DNA of 64,000 bases from Prochlorococcus sp. AG-315-I14 (GTDB lineage: Bacteria > Cyanobacteriota > Cyanobacteriia > PCC-6307 > Cyanobiaceae). The position numbers and the translations under genes are program-made. This document shows, piece by piece, positions 47,177 to 56,906 of the stretch. The notes beneath the pieces were generated by a model. The model searched no databases. It was given only the letters and a program-made list of their open reading frames with translations, and had not been told where the DNA came from. Each line of letters opens with the position of its first letter. Position 1 is the stretch's first letter. Location: NCBI GenBank assembly GCA_003283665.1, contig QBWF01000002.1:1-64000 (forward strand), in the 5' to 3' direction.

Positions 47177-48238
47177 TTATTCTTTAGCTATGTCTAAGAG
47201 ACTAGCAACAAGTTTTTCTAGTTTTAACCCAGAAGCTTCCCATAGCATTGGATACATACTTGTATTGGTAAAGCCAGGCAAGGTGTTTACTTCATTTAAA
47301 TATACTTTTTGAGTGTTTTCTTCATAAAAGAAATCAACTCTTGCTAGTCCATAAGCATTAATGGCTTTGCATGCTTCTATTGCTAGGGATTTAATTTTAT
47401 TAGATATTTCAATGTTTAGATCTGCAGGAATAATTGTTTTACTTAAACCTTCTGTATATTTTGTTTCGTAATTATACCAATCAGAACTAAATGTAACTTC
47501 ACCAACTACTGATGTTTTCATGATTGATTTGCCGAGCACTCCGCATTCAAATTCTCTTCCTATTATATTTTTTTCTATTACAATCCTTTCGTCATAAGAA
47601 GAGGCTTGAGTAATTCCTTTTAATAACTCATCTTTTGCATATGCTTTAGTTATCCCAACTGAAGATCCTAGATTCGCAGGCTTTATAAAACAAGGATAAT
47701 TAATTAGCTTATTTACTTTTTCGATAATAGATTTCATATATGGATTATCTTGAAGACTACTCCTGTCTAAACTTATATATGGAACTTGAGGTAAATTAAA
47801 TGATTTAAATACTGACTTCATAGCTATTTTATCCATACCTAAAGCCGATCCAAGAACTCCCGATCCAACAAATGGCTTTCCGGTCAATTTAAATAATCCT
47901 TGAATAACACCATCTTCGCCATTGGGACCATGAAGAGCAGGGAACCAGATATCGATATCTTTACTTAGGCTTGTTAAATTAGCGAAATTATTTATCAAAT
48001 TTACCTTCCTCTCTGAAAAAAGTGAATCTTTTTTTTCTTCCAATAGAATAGCTTCTGAAAATTCATGGTCATGCCAAAAACCAGATTTATCAATATAAAT
48101 TGCTCGTGCTATAAAACGTTTTTTATTATTTAAATGATTTAAAGCTTTTAAAATAGTTCTTGCAGATTTTATAGAGACTTCATGCTCACTAGATTCTCCA
48201 CCAAAAACAACTCCTATAATTAATTTATTAGTTGACAT
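47177..48238 (-). CDS. ddl: D-alanine-D-alanine ligase
   Basis: ATP-grasp enzyme that makes the D-Ala-D-Ala end of the wall peptide. Signature blocks: VVFGGESSEHEVSIKSA at the N-terminus, FPALHGPNGEDGVIQG, ATP-binding CFIKPANLGSSVGI, and the metal site VYLNEVNTLPGFTNTSMYP. Length 353. ATG start at 48238. It is followed by the small membrane protein gene and ftsQ. Confidence 0.96.
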   Translation of the reverse strand: MSTNKLIIGVVFGGESSEHEVSIKSARTILKALNHLNNKKRFIARAIYIDKSGFWHDHEFSEAILLEEKKDSLFSERKVNLINNFANLTSLSKDIDIWFPALHGPNGEDGVIQGLFKLTGKPFVGSGVLGSALGMDKIAMKSVFKSFNLPQVPYISLDRSSLQDNPYMKSIIEKVNKLINYPCFIKPANLGSSVGITKAYAKDELLKGITQASSYDERIVIEKNIIGREFECGVLGKSIMKTSVVGEVTFSSDWYNYETKYTEGLSKTIIPADLNIEISNKIKSLAIEACKAINAYGLARVDFFYEENTQKVYLNEVNTLPGFTNTSMYPMLWEASGLKLEKLVASLLDIAKE

Positions 48239-48294
48239 ATTTAAATAATTAATAACCTATTAGGTGAGATTATTTTTTTGATATAATCAAACAT

Positions 48295-49686
48295 TCAAAG
48301 TAAAGATCCTGTTAATGAAAATGGACGAATATCATTAATTTTTACCTTAATAAGTTCACCAGGTTGATGTAATCTTCCATTCTTTGAGCACATTGGAAAA
48401 AAAGTAAGACGGTTTGTACGTGTACGCCCCATTAACTGTAAACTATCTTTGGAATTTATATTCTCAATAAGTATTTCTTGAGATGAATTTCTATATCTTT
48501 CATTTCTTCCTTTGGCGATATTCTCTACTAAATTATTTATTTGTCTTAGTCTCTTAACTTTTATTTCTTCAGGTAATTGATCAGGCCAAGAAGCTGCTGG
48601 GGTGTTCGGCCTGGGAGAGTAGGCCGCAGTATTGACATGGTCAAATTTTATATCATCAATAACTGATAAGGTTTGCTCGAAATCTTTTTCACTTTCTCCT
48701 GGAAAAGCAACAATTGCATCACCACTAATAGCTGCGTTAGGGATCTTCTCTTTAATATAATTAATAATATCTTTATAGCTTTCGATAGTATACCCTCGCG
48801 CCATTCTTTTTAAAATTTTGTTGCTTCCACTTTGAAATGGAATATGAAAGTGTTCACAGACCTTTGGAAGTTTTGCACAAACATCTATTAATTCCTTAGT
48901 AAAGTATCTAGGATGGCTAGTTGCAAATCTAAAACGTTCTATTCCATCAATATCATGAATATATTTTAATAGATAGGAAAGTGTTATTGGTGTAGAGCTT
49001 CTTTGATCAGTAATCTTAAAATCCCTGCCATAGGCATCTATATTTTGCCCCAAAAGAGTTATCTCTTTATAACCACTTTTTGCTAACTTTTCTATCTCAT
49101 ATTTAATTGCCTCTGGAGTTCTTGACTGTTCTTTTCCTCTTACTGAAGGAACTACACAATATGTACAACGTTCATTACATCCGTAAATGATATTTACCCA
49201 TCCGCAAATAGAACTATCTCTTCTAGGGTTGGTTATATCCTCAAGTATAAATTGTTCTTCAGTAGCTAGGACTTGTTGACCATTGTCAACTTGATTGAGC
49301 AAGCTTTCCAGCCGATTGGCATGTTGAGGTCCCATTAGAAGATCTATTTCGGGGACTCTTCTTAAAAGGGCTTCTCCTTCCTGTTGAGCTAGACAACCTG
49401 CAACGATAATTTTTAAATGTGGTAATAATCTTTTTCTGATCGCCTGTCTACCTAGGTAGCTATAAACTTTTTGCTCAGCACTATCACGAATAGTACATGT
49501 GTTGTAGAGAACTAAATCAGCCTTAAGTTCTTCTTCTGCTAGGTGATATCCCATCTCTTCCAATATCCCAGACATCCTTTCTGAGTCGGCTTTGTTCATT
49601 TGACATCCAAAGGTGGTGATCCAATAGCTGCCTCTAAACTTATTAATAGGTTCTTTTATACTTTTCTGTAGTTGAGCTGTTGTCAT
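48295..49686 (-). CDS. miaB: tRNA-2-methylthio-N6-isopentenyladenosine synthase
   Basis: Radical SAM methylthiotransferase that modifies A37 of tRNAs reading U-starting codons. The N-terminal UPF0004 domain has three Cys ([35 protein letters not shown]); the radical SAM cluster is CNERCTYC; a TRAM domain ends the protein. Length 463. ATG start at 49686. It opens the leftward cluster and follows the tRNA-His gene on the same strand. Confidence 0.96.
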   Translation of the reverse strand: MTTAQLQKSIKEPINKFRGSYWITTFGCQMNKADSERMSGILEEMGYHLAEEELKADLVLYNTCTIRDSAEQKVYSYLGRQAIRKRLLPHLKIIVAGCLAQQEGEALLRRVPEIDLLMGPQHANRLESLLNQVDNGQQVLATEEQFILEDITNPRRDSSICGWVNIIYGCNERCTYCVVPSVRGKEQSRTPEAIKYEIEKLAKSGYKEITLLGQNIDAYGRDFKITDQRSSTPITLSYLLKYIHDIDGIERFRFATSHPRYFTKELIDVCAKLPKVCEHFHIPFQSGSNKILKRMARGYTIESYKDIINYIKEKIPNAAISGDAIVAFPGESEKDFEQTLSVIDDIKFDHVNTAAYSPRPNTPAASWPDQLPEEIKVKRLRQINNLVENIAKGRNERYRNSSQEILIENINSKDSLQLMGRTRTNRLTFFPMCSKNGRLHQPGELIKVKINDIRPFSLTGSLL

Positions 49687-49763
49687 TGCGAATCTATATT
49701 TTTTCTTTGAACTAAAAATAGTCTAGAAAATTTATAAAATAGGATTAAAAAAAAGAATTAAAG

Positions 49764-49837
49764 GGCGAGTGAGGGGATTCGAACCCCCGGATGGCGGCAC
49801 CACAAGCCGCTGCCTTAACCACTTGGCGACACCCGCC
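49764..49837 (-). tRNA. trnH: tRNA-His (GUG anticodon)
   Basis: Cloverleaf of 74 bases on the minus strand with the eighth acceptor pair G-1/C73 that is special to tRNA-His; acceptor GGCGGGTG/CACTCGCC has one G-T pair. The anticodon stem GCGGC/GCCGC encloses the loop TTGTGGT (anticodon GTG). No CCA is encoded. Confidence 0.95.
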
Positions 49838-50040
49838 TCATACTGAGAATCTACCAAAGTTTTGTCATTTTAAGTTTGTAAAATGACTTTGCTAAATATC
49901 TTCCTCTATTATTCTAACTGGAAATTTTCTTGAATTATCACTTTTTGTATGTTGATCACAACGCATTTCTAAGATATTAAAGTTACTGTAAATTTGAAGA
50001 CCTTGAAAAGAGGCTTTGGATTTGGGGATCGTATTTTTAG

Positions 50041-51309
50041 GTGACTTTCGAAAAAGAAGAACTTTTTGCAACTACTCAAGCATCAGGATGCATAGATGTT
50101 TTGGTGCCCAGATGTTTGATTGGGAATGGAGCAAATATTTGTGGGCTACCAGTTGATTTGGAGGGGTTGTGTTCGCTTCGACTCTCCTGGAAAGATGGAA
50201 AGATTTCTTCAATCAAAGGGATACCTGAAGACTCTAAGCTCCCTAATGAGATTCTCTTACCTAGATTTACAGAGCCTCATGCTCATATTGATAAGGCATT
50301 TACATGGAATCGTTCTCCTAATTTAAGAGGTAGTTATGAAGGTGCTCTTGAAGCAAATTTGAGACATTATGAAGCTAGATCCGAGGAGGATTTACTTTGT
50401 AGCTCGGAAAAATCATTAGATTTAGCCTTTTCAAATGGAATCAGAGCAATACGCTCTCATATTGATAGCTTTGGAAAAAATGCCCTCAAAGATTGGGATC
50501 TTATAGGGGACGTTAGAAAAAAATGGCAAGAAAAAATTCTCTTGCAATATGTAGCTCTAGTTCCATTGGAGTTTTGGGAGACATATGAAGGTGAACTTTT
50601 GGCTAAAAGAGTTGCATTTTCTGGAGATCTTTTAGGAGGAGTCGTTGCACCACCTTATAACAAGAAAAAAACTTTTAAATCTTTAGTGCACTTAATTCAG
50701 CTTGCAAATCAGCTTGATTGTGATATTGATCTTCATATTGATGAGTCTCAATCAAGTGCTGCAGCAGGGTTGAAATTACTTTTAAAAGCATTAGAGCAAG
50801 TAGAAAATAAGGTATCAATAACTTGTAGTCATTTGAGTAGCATGGCTCTATTAGGTCAACAAAAATTATCCCAGCTGGCGGCAAAAATGTATACCTACAA
50901 AGTAAATGTAGTAGCTTTGCCACTTACTAACTCTTGGTTGCTAGGAAGAAAAGATCGTTCTACGTTGATTAAACGCCCATTAGCCCCTATTTTCGAATTG
51001 CAAAAGGCAGGGGTAGTTGTAGCTGTAGGAGGCGACAATGTGAATGATTCTTGGTTTCCTCTATCAAGTTTTGATCCGATTAATTTGATGGCCTTTTCAA
51101 TGTCAATTGCTCATTTATCACCATGGGATAGATTAGGACTTTCACCATTTAGCACCTCTGCGGCACATTTGCTCGGTCTTGAATGGAAGGGGTATTTAGA
51201 AATAGGAAGCCCTGCTGATTGGGTGTTGTTAGATTCAAATAGTTGGGTGGAAGCATTATCAAGCAAACCTAAAAAAAGAGTAGTAGTTAAGGGGAACTTC
51301 TTGGATTAA
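50041..51309 (+). CDS. CodA-like amidohydrolase (cytosine deaminase family)
   Basis: A 422-residue metal-dependent hydrolase. Metal-site residues: HAHIDKAF (about residue 80), HIDESQS (about 235), CSHLSS and GGDNVNDSWFPL. The order and spacing match cytosine deaminase and related isoguanine or creatinine enzymes, but the substrate-recognition positions cannot be matched with certainty, so cytosine is not assured. GTG start at 50041. It is followed 39 bases later by an FAD oxidase gene, with which it probably forms an operon. Confidence 0.85.
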   Translation: MTFEKEELFATTQASGCIDVLVPRCLIGNGANICGLPVDLEGLCSLRLSWKDGKISSIKGIPEDSKLPNEILLPRFTEPHAHIDKAFTWNRSPNLRGSYEGALEANLRHYEARSEEDLLCSSEKSLDLAFSNGIRAIRSHIDSFGKNALKDWDLIGDVRKKWQEKILLQYVALVPLEFWETYEGELLAKRVAFSGDLLGGVVAPPYNKKKTFKSLVHLIQLANQLDCDIDLHIDESQSSAAAGLKLLLKALEQVENKVSITCSHLSSMALLGQQKLSQLAAKMYTYKVNVVALPLTNSWLLGRKDRSTLIKRPLAPIFELQKAGVVVAVGGDNVNDSWFPLSSFDPINLMAFSMSIAHLSPWDRLGLSPFSTSAAHLLGLEWKGYLEIGSPADWVLLDSNSWVEALSSKPKKRVVVKGNFLD

Positions 51310-51348
51310 ATTCTTAAAGAAAAACTCGAAATTTATTGATTTCCTCTA

Positions 51349-52707
51349 ATGACTCAGAAGTACGAAATAGAAAAAGTTAAAAGCGAGCTCGAATTAGTTG
51401 TCGATTTGGAGCTTTATCAAAAATCTTCGGACTTGAAAAGGCTGTCTAAAGATTTTTATGATTATTCTCCGATACTAAATAAGCAGTTGAAGAATTGTAT
51501 CGCTGAGATAGTAGTTCGTCCCTTATCTGTAAATGCAATTATTAATACAGCCGAGATTTGCAATAAATATTCTGTTCCTTTGACCTTGAGAGGTTCAGGA
51601 ACAGGGAATTACGGGCAATGTGTCCCTCTGAAAGGTGGAATAGTTATGGTTATGTCTGGTCTTCGTAAGATAAGAAATTTCAATAAAGAAACAGGAGAAA
51701 TAACAGTTGAAGCTGGTTGCCTCCTGAGAGACATTAATGAAGTATTGATTGACTATGGTCGCCAATTACGATTACTCCCAAGCACCTGGAGAAGTGCATC
51801 AGTTGCTGGTTTTATTGCTGGAGGGTCGGGAGGCATAGGCTCTGTTAGATGGGGCTTTTTACGAGATCCTGGGCATTTAAAAGAACTCGAAATAATAACG
51901 CTAGTGGACTCTCCTCAAAAAATGAAGTTATTTGCAGATGATGCAGAAGCTTTGAATCATGCCTATGGAACTAATGGGATAATTAGTGCATTAACAATAA
52001 CAACAACCCCTTTGGTTAAATGGCATGAAGTTGTTGTCGATTGTTTGGAGTGGACTCAAGCAGTGCAACTATTAAAAAACATCAATTGTGCTGCACTTGA
52101 TCTCTATTTAGCGACTCTATTAGAGAAAGAGATTGTTGATAGGCTTCCCCACTGGTGTGGCAAGCCAGAAAATAAACATAGAATTTTACTTTTAGTTGCA
52201 CCCGATGGTGTGAGCACAATTCGACGACTTTCAAAATTAAGTAATGCAGACTTCTATGATCTTGGTCCTGAAAACCTAAAGGCTGGAACAGGCTTACGAG
52301 AATTATCTTGGAACCATACAACTTTGCATATGCGCAGCCTGAATCCTAATTGGACATATTTACAAATGCTTCTTCCTCAACCTGAGTTAGAGATGATGCA
52401 AATACTTAAGACTGAGTTGGGTGATAATCTTCTTTGGCATATAGAATGCGTTCGTCAGAATGGTGAGCAAAGAATGGCTTCTTTGCCAGTAGTGAATTGG
52501 CAGGGGGAAGAATCAATGAACAAGTTGATAAGTCGTTGCAAAGATTTGGGAGCTGTAATTTTCAATCCACATACAATAACTGTTGAGGATGGAGGCCTTG
52601 GTGTGATTGATTCTGATCAAGTACAGGCCAAGAGGAACTATGACCCAAAAGGCCTCCTTAATCCTGGAAAACTTAAAGGATGGTTGATGAATAGTGACCC
52701 TTCCTAG
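51349..52707 (+). CDS. FAD-binding oxidase (GlcD/VAO type)
   Basis: A 452-residue flavoprotein of the FAD-linked oxidase family. The PP-loop region reads LRGSGTGNYGQCVPLKGGIVMVMSGLRKI; the second FAD-binding part is ITVEAGCLLRDINEVL and AGGSGGIGSVRWG. The C-terminal FLNPHT-like end (VIFNPHTITVEDGG ... NYDPKGLLNPGKL) is typical. The substrate is unknown; glycolate and other hydroxyacids are usual for the group. It follows the amidohydrolase gene with 39 bases between. Confidence 0.85.
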   Translation: MTQKYEIEKVKSELELVVDLELYQKSSDLKRLSKDFYDYSPILNKQLKNCIAEIVVRPLSVNAIINTAEICNKYSVPLTLRGSGTGNYGQCVPLKGGIVMVMSGLRKIRNFNKETGEITVEAGCLLRDINEVLIDYGRQLRLLPSTWRSASVAGFIAGGSGGIGSVRWGFLRDPGHLKELEIITLVDSPQKMKLFADDAEALNHAYGTNGIISALTITTTPLVKWHEVVVDCLEWTQAVQLLKNINCAALDLYLATLLEKEIVDRLPHWCGKPENKHRILLLVAPDGVSTIRRLSKLSNADFYDLGPENLKAGTGLRELSWNHTTLHMRSLNPNWTYLQMLLPQPELEMMQILKTELGDNLLWHIECVRQNGEQRMASLPVVNWQGEESMNKLISRCKDLGAVIFNPHTITVEDGGLGVIDSDQVQAKRNYDPKGLLNPGKLKGWLMNSDPS

Positions 52708-52730
52708 ATGATTTTTCTAGTATAATTAAA

Positions 52731-53969
52731 TCAACTATCAAGTAGTTTCTTATCAAATAGATCGCCTATTAAATATAGTGATCCTGCTATAACAGGTGGA
52801 GGAGATACCCATTTTTCTTCCTTTAGAAGGATCAATAAGACTTCTTGAACACTATTAGCTTCATTTATTTTATTTGAATACTTTGGACAATAATCAAGAA
52901 TTTGTGCTTTAGACCAGCTGTTATGCCAAGGAATAGGAACTATCCATGCCATATCATTCTTCTTGAGAAGATAATTTAAAATGTTCTTAACATCTTTTTG
53001 TTTTTGAATACCAAGTATCCACATAACTCCAGACTCTTGATCTTTCCATGTGTTTCTCTCTATTGATAATTGTTTTGCTGCATTTGGATTATGAGCACCA
53101 TCTAGAATAACTGGCATCCCTTTCCATTTGCATTCTTGAAGTCTTGCAGGCCATTTTGCGATGGAAAGACCTTTGCGAATATTATTTTCAGAAATATTCC
53201 ACCCAATTTTCTTTAATGATTCGATAGCACCTTTTGCTACAGCTGCATTTTCTCTTTGTATCAATCCTGGTATGCCTAGGTCCCAATCATTTGATAGCGG
53301 TTTTACCCAGTGAATTTCCGCATTTTGTCTTTCAACTGTAGCTTGCAAGATTCTATTAACATTAGGGTGCTGATTTGCGGTGATAACTGTACTCCTTGGA
53401 GTTATCACAGCGGCTTTTTCTTTGGCGATTTCTTCTAAGTCATCACCTAAGTATTCGCAATGATCAAGGCCTATAGCTCCTAGAGCGATAATAGGTCTAT
53501 GTCCATGAGAAGTTGTTGCATCAAGCCTTCCCCCCAATCCTACTTCAAGAATAAGGAGCTCAACGCTTTTTGAGGAGAAATATTTTAAAGCGATTGCAAT
53601 TACTGATTCGAAAGGAGTTAGCTCATATTTCTCTATTATTGGGCTTATGCTTTTTTTTAAAAAATTAAATTCTTTTATTGGTATTTGTTTGTCATTTATG
53701 CATATCCTCTCAATCCAATCTACTAAATGGGGTGAGGTAGTTATTCCGGTTTTAATGCCTACAGTTGTGAGAATACTATTGATGAAACTTGAAATAGAAC
53801 CTTTACCATTTGTCCCGGCTATTTGTATCGCAGGGGTCTCTTTACAGGGAAGGCCCATGTCATGGATAGCCATTCTCATACGATCTAATCCAAGATTCAT
53901 ATCTCGTTGTTCAGATGTTTGCCCTTTTAAATGAAAATCTGATTTTTTTATGAAAGCTTCTTTAGGCAT
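52731..53969 (-). CDS. folC: Folylpolyglutamate/dihydrofolate synthase
   Basis: Mur-ligase family ATP enzyme that adds glutamate to folates. The P-loop is QIAGTNGKGSISSF; further motifs are EVGLGGRLDATT and ILDGAHNPNA. Length 412 is complete. ATG at 53969. It overlaps the end of argD by 22 bases on the same strand. Confidence 0.93.
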   Translation of the reverse strand: MPKEAFIKKSDFHLKGQTSEQRDMNLGLDRMRMAIHDMGLPCKETPAIQIAGTNGKGSISSFINSILTTVGIKTGITTSPHLVDWIERICINDKQIPIKEFNFLKKSISPIIEKYELTPFESVIAIALKYFSSKSVELLILEVGLGGRLDATTSHGHRPIIALGAIGLDHCEYLGDDLEEIAKEKAAVITPRSTVITANQHPNVNRILQATVERQNAEIHWVKPLSNDWDLGIPGLIQRENAAVAKGAIESLKKIGWNISENNIRKGLSIAKWPARLQECKWKGMPVILDGAHNPNAAKQLSIERNTWKDQESGVMWILGIQKQKDVKNILNYLLKKNDMAWIVPIPWHNSWSKAQILDYCPKYSNKINEANSVQEVLLILLKEEKWVSPPPVIAGSLYLIGDLFDKKLLDS

Positions 53970-55129
53970 GTGTCGAGCTTCTCTAAAAGTTGATTGATTT
54001 CATTTTTTGTAATGGTTAAAGGAGGGACAAATCGAACTACTTTTTCACCGGCAGATACTATTAGTAATTTTTCTTGTAAAGCAGCTTTGACAATGTCTAG
54101 TGCTGTCAAATTGATGTTGTCTTTTAATACAAGCCCCTGAATGAGTCCCATTCCTCTAGTTTTAAGAATAATCTTTGAATATTTTTTAGAAAGATTAGTC
54201 AACCCATCTTTTAGTTGGTCACCTCGCTTCTTTATTTTTGTCAAGAGGTTTCTTCTCTTGATTTCTTTTCCTACTGTCAATGCTGCTCTGCAAGCAAAAG
54301 GATTCCCACCAAAAGTGCTGGCATGGTCGCCAGGCTCAAATATATCAGCAGATTGATTTACTAAAAGGGCTCCAATTGCATGCCCTCCCCCAAGTCCTTT
54401 AGCTAGTGAACAAACATCAGGTTCAATACCAAATTGCTCATAGCCCCAAAGAGTTCCTGTCCTTCCCATACCTGTTTGAACTTCATCGAATATCAATAAA
54501 ATATTGCTCTTTGAACATTTATCTCTGATTAATTTCAAGAATGACTGTTTCCCAACGTTTACTCCTCCTTCTCCTTGTATGGGTTCAATTAATACTGCAG
54601 CTATTTTTGGACCTGTTTCTTCTAATTGAGTAAATAAATTTTCAAAAGATTCATTGTCGTTGTAATTGAAGAATTTAAAACCATCGACCATCGGCTCAAA
54701 CCCTTTATGGTATTTAGGCTGACCTGTTGCACTTATTGCTGCAAGAGTTCTTCCATGAAAGCTTTCCTTGCAACAAAGAATAATTGGTTGATTGATATGA
54801 CGATTTTGATGCCCATGTTTCCTGGCTAATTTAATAGCAGCTTCATTAGCTTCAGCTCCGCTGTTGCAGAAAAAGACGCTCTTTGCAAAACTATTTTTTG
54901 TTAACCAATCTGCGAGTTCCTCTTGCTCGGGAATTAAATAGAGATTGGAGACATGCTGTAATTTATTAAGTTGTTTAGTTAGGGATCTTTTTAGCGCTTT
55001 ATCACTATGACCGAGTGAACAGGTTGCTATTCCTGCAATCCCATCAAGATATTTTTTACCATTATCATCCCAAACCCAAGAGCCTTTGCCTCTTATTAGA
55101 TTTATTGGGAATCTTTTATAAGTTCCCAT
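53948..55129 (-). CDS. argD: Acetylornithine aminotransferase
   Basis: PLP-dependent class III aminotransferase in arginine synthesis. The PLP Lys is in CSLAKGLGGGHAIGALL; FFCNSGAEANEAAIKLARKHG and LIFDEVQTGMGRTG are also clear. The longest frame begins at 55213 inside the tRNA-Leu gene and its first 28 residues are translated tRNA; the ATG at 55129 gives the family start MGTYKRFPINLIRGKG. Length 393 then is normal. Confidence 0.95.
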   Translation of the reverse strand: MGTYKRFPINLIRGKGSWVWDDNGKKYLDGIAGIATCSLGHSDKALKRSLTKQLNKLQHVSNLYLIPEQEELADWLTKNSFAKSVFFCNSGAEANEAAIKLARKHGHQNRHINQPIILCCKESFHGRTLAAISATGQPKYHKGFEPMVDGFKFFNYNDNESFENLFTQLEETGPKIAAVLIEPIQGEGGVNVGKQSFLKLIRDKCSKSNILLIFDEVQTGMGRTGTLWGYEQFGIEPDVCSLAKGLGGGHAIGALLVNQSADIFEPGDHASTFGGNPFACRAALTVGKEIKRRNLLTKIKKRGDQLKDGLTNLSKKYSKIILKTRGMGLIQGLVLKDNINLTALDIVKAALQEKLLIVSAGEKVVRFVPPLTITKNEINQLLEKLDTCLKKLS

Positions 55130-55137
55130 TACTGAAG

Positions 55138-55219
55138 TGGGAGCGGTCGGACTTGAACCGACAAACCCGAAGGTGCCGCATTTTGAGTGCGGTGCGTCTA
55201 CCAATTCCACCACGCTCCC
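55138..55219 (-). tRNA. trnL: tRNA-Leu (CAA anticodon)
   Basis: Class II tRNA of 82 bases on the minus strand, with a long variable arm. Acceptor GGGAGCG/CGCTCCC, anticodon stem CCGCA/TGCGG around the loop CTCAAAA (anticodon CAA), T arm with GGTTCAAGTCC. No CCA. It lies nine bases before the argD start, on the same strand. Confidence 0.95.
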
Positions 55220-55259
55220 TTGTTTCTAATTTTATGTCAAAACTAGCAAGAATTTGAAA

Positions 55260-56633
55260 TTAAGCTGCTTTTTGATTGGTATTTATATTCTCTTCTTCAA
55301 TTAAAGCTTTGGATGAAGGTTGATAATAAGAAACTTTTCTGACTTTTCTATAAATGTTTGCCCCAGAATTATTTAATTTTTCTTCTAAATTTTCATATCC
55401 TCTGTCGAGATGTTCTAGCCCTGTAAATACACTCTTCCCATTTGCTGAGATACATGCGAGGACAATCGCAGCTGAAGAACGTAAATCTCCTCCCATAACA
55501 TTTGAGCCTTTTAATTCTTTTACTCCAGTAATTAGAGCAACATTTTTATTTACATGAATCGAGGCTCCCATCTTTTGTAGTTGACTAACATGTTGCATCC
55601 TGTTTTCAAAAACTTTTTCTTTAATTTTGCTTGAACCTTTTGCTGTTGCCATCAAAGCCATAAATGGAGCTTGAAGATCTGTAGGGAATCCTGGATATGG
55701 CCGAGTAATTACATTTACTCCTTTAATTTCTCGTGGAGTAATTTTTAAGTAATTCCCAGTTGGGATAATTGAACATCCACACTCTTTAAGCTTTGAAATG
55801 ACTGAATTTAAATGGCTTAATATTACTGGGCCCACAAGGACTGTAGAACGAGTTATGGCAGCTGCTATGAGTAGGGTTCCCGCTTCTATTCTGTCTGGGA
55901 TAACACTATGAGAAGTTCCTTTTAAAGTCTCAACACCAATCACTGAGATCCTTTCAGACCCTGCGCCTTTGATACGAGCTCCCATGGAATTGAGCATTTC
56001 TGCAAGATCTTGGATCTCTGGTTCTTTGGCTGCATTGCATATCGTTGTTGTACCACTTGCTAAGCAAGAGGCCATTAAAATTGTCTCGGTTGCACCGACG
56101 CTTGGGTAATTAAGGGTTATGTTTGCTCCTCTTAATCTTTTATTTTGGCTCGCTATTTTGGCAGTAACCACATCATTTGTAATCTCTACATTTGCTCCAA
56201 GAGCTTTCAATCCATTGATGTGTTCATCAACAGGTCGTGCGCCAATATCGCATCCACCAGGTAAAGGTATTTTTGCTTCTCCAAGTCTTGTGAGTAATGG
56301 ACCAATACAAAAAAAACTTGCTCTTAAGCTATTTACGAGCTGACGAGGTAATTCTGCGTTGAAAATATCAGATGCATCAATCTCTAAGAACTTTGAACCT
56401 TTAGTTAATTTTGCCCCCAAAATGCTAAGAATATTTGACATGACATCAATATCCGTAAGATTCGGGACATTTTCTATAACAACCTTTTCCTTTGTCAAAA
56501 GAGTAGCAGCCATCAAAGCAAGAGATGAGTTTTTTGCTCCACTCACTTTCAAAAAACCAGACAGCTCAGTTTCTCCTTGAACCTCCAAATGTAGCGGAAG
56601 AGTTTTATTTTTTCTTGTCTCTACGCTACTCAT
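55260..56633 (-). CDS. murA: UDP-GlcNAc 1-carboxyvinyltransferase
   Basis: First committed step of peptidoglycan synthesis; transfers enolpyruvate from PEP. The catalytic Cys is in the LPGGCDIGARPVDEHI loop; LRASFFCIGPLLTRLGEAKI precedes it, and VITRPYPGFPTDLQAPFMAL is the other signature. Length 457, slightly long because of a Ser/Lys/Asn tail. ATG at 56633. Confidence 0.96.
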   Translation of the reverse strand: MSSVETRKNKTLPLHLEVQGETELSGFLKVSGAKNSSLALMAATLLTKEKVVIENVPNLTDIDVMSNILSILGAKLTKGSKFLEIDASDIFNAELPRQLVNSLRASFFCIGPLLTRLGEAKIPLPGGCDIGARPVDEHINGLKALGANVEITNDVVTAKIASQNKRLRGANITLNYPSVGATETILMASCLASGTTTICNAAKEPEIQDLAEMLNSMGARIKGAGSERISVIGVETLKGTSHSVIPDRIEAGTLLIAAAITRSTVLVGPVILSHLNSVISKLKECGCSIIPTGNYLKITPREIKGVNVITRPYPGFPTDLQAPFMALMATAKGSSKIKEKVFENRMQHVSQLQKMGASIHVNKNVALITGVKELKGSNVMGGDLRSSAAIVLACISANGKSVFTGLEHLDRGYENLEEKLNNSGANIYRKVRKVSYYQPSSKALIEEENINTNQKAA

Positions 56634-56906
56634 GCATAATTACTACTTACGAAATCATGATGCCAAGAGGACCTTACATCGTCTAGTCTGAATTATCGAA
56701 AATTGATGGCTTTCGGTTAAATAAATACTTTATTTCTTCTTTTTAGAAGAAATTTTTAGCGTTGGCTTCTCTTCAATAAGATCTTTTTTTTTCAAACTAG
56801 ATCTATTGTGAAAAGATTAAGAAAGGTATTTTTATTATGAGTAAAAATAAATTTCACAAAATTGAAAATATTTTGAGGTCTAGAAATTAAAAATCTAAAT
56901 TCACCA

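Noticed and set aside
55130..55213. N-terminal extension of argD
   Set aside because: The extra codons are the tRNA-Leu gene read in frame; the family start is at 55129.
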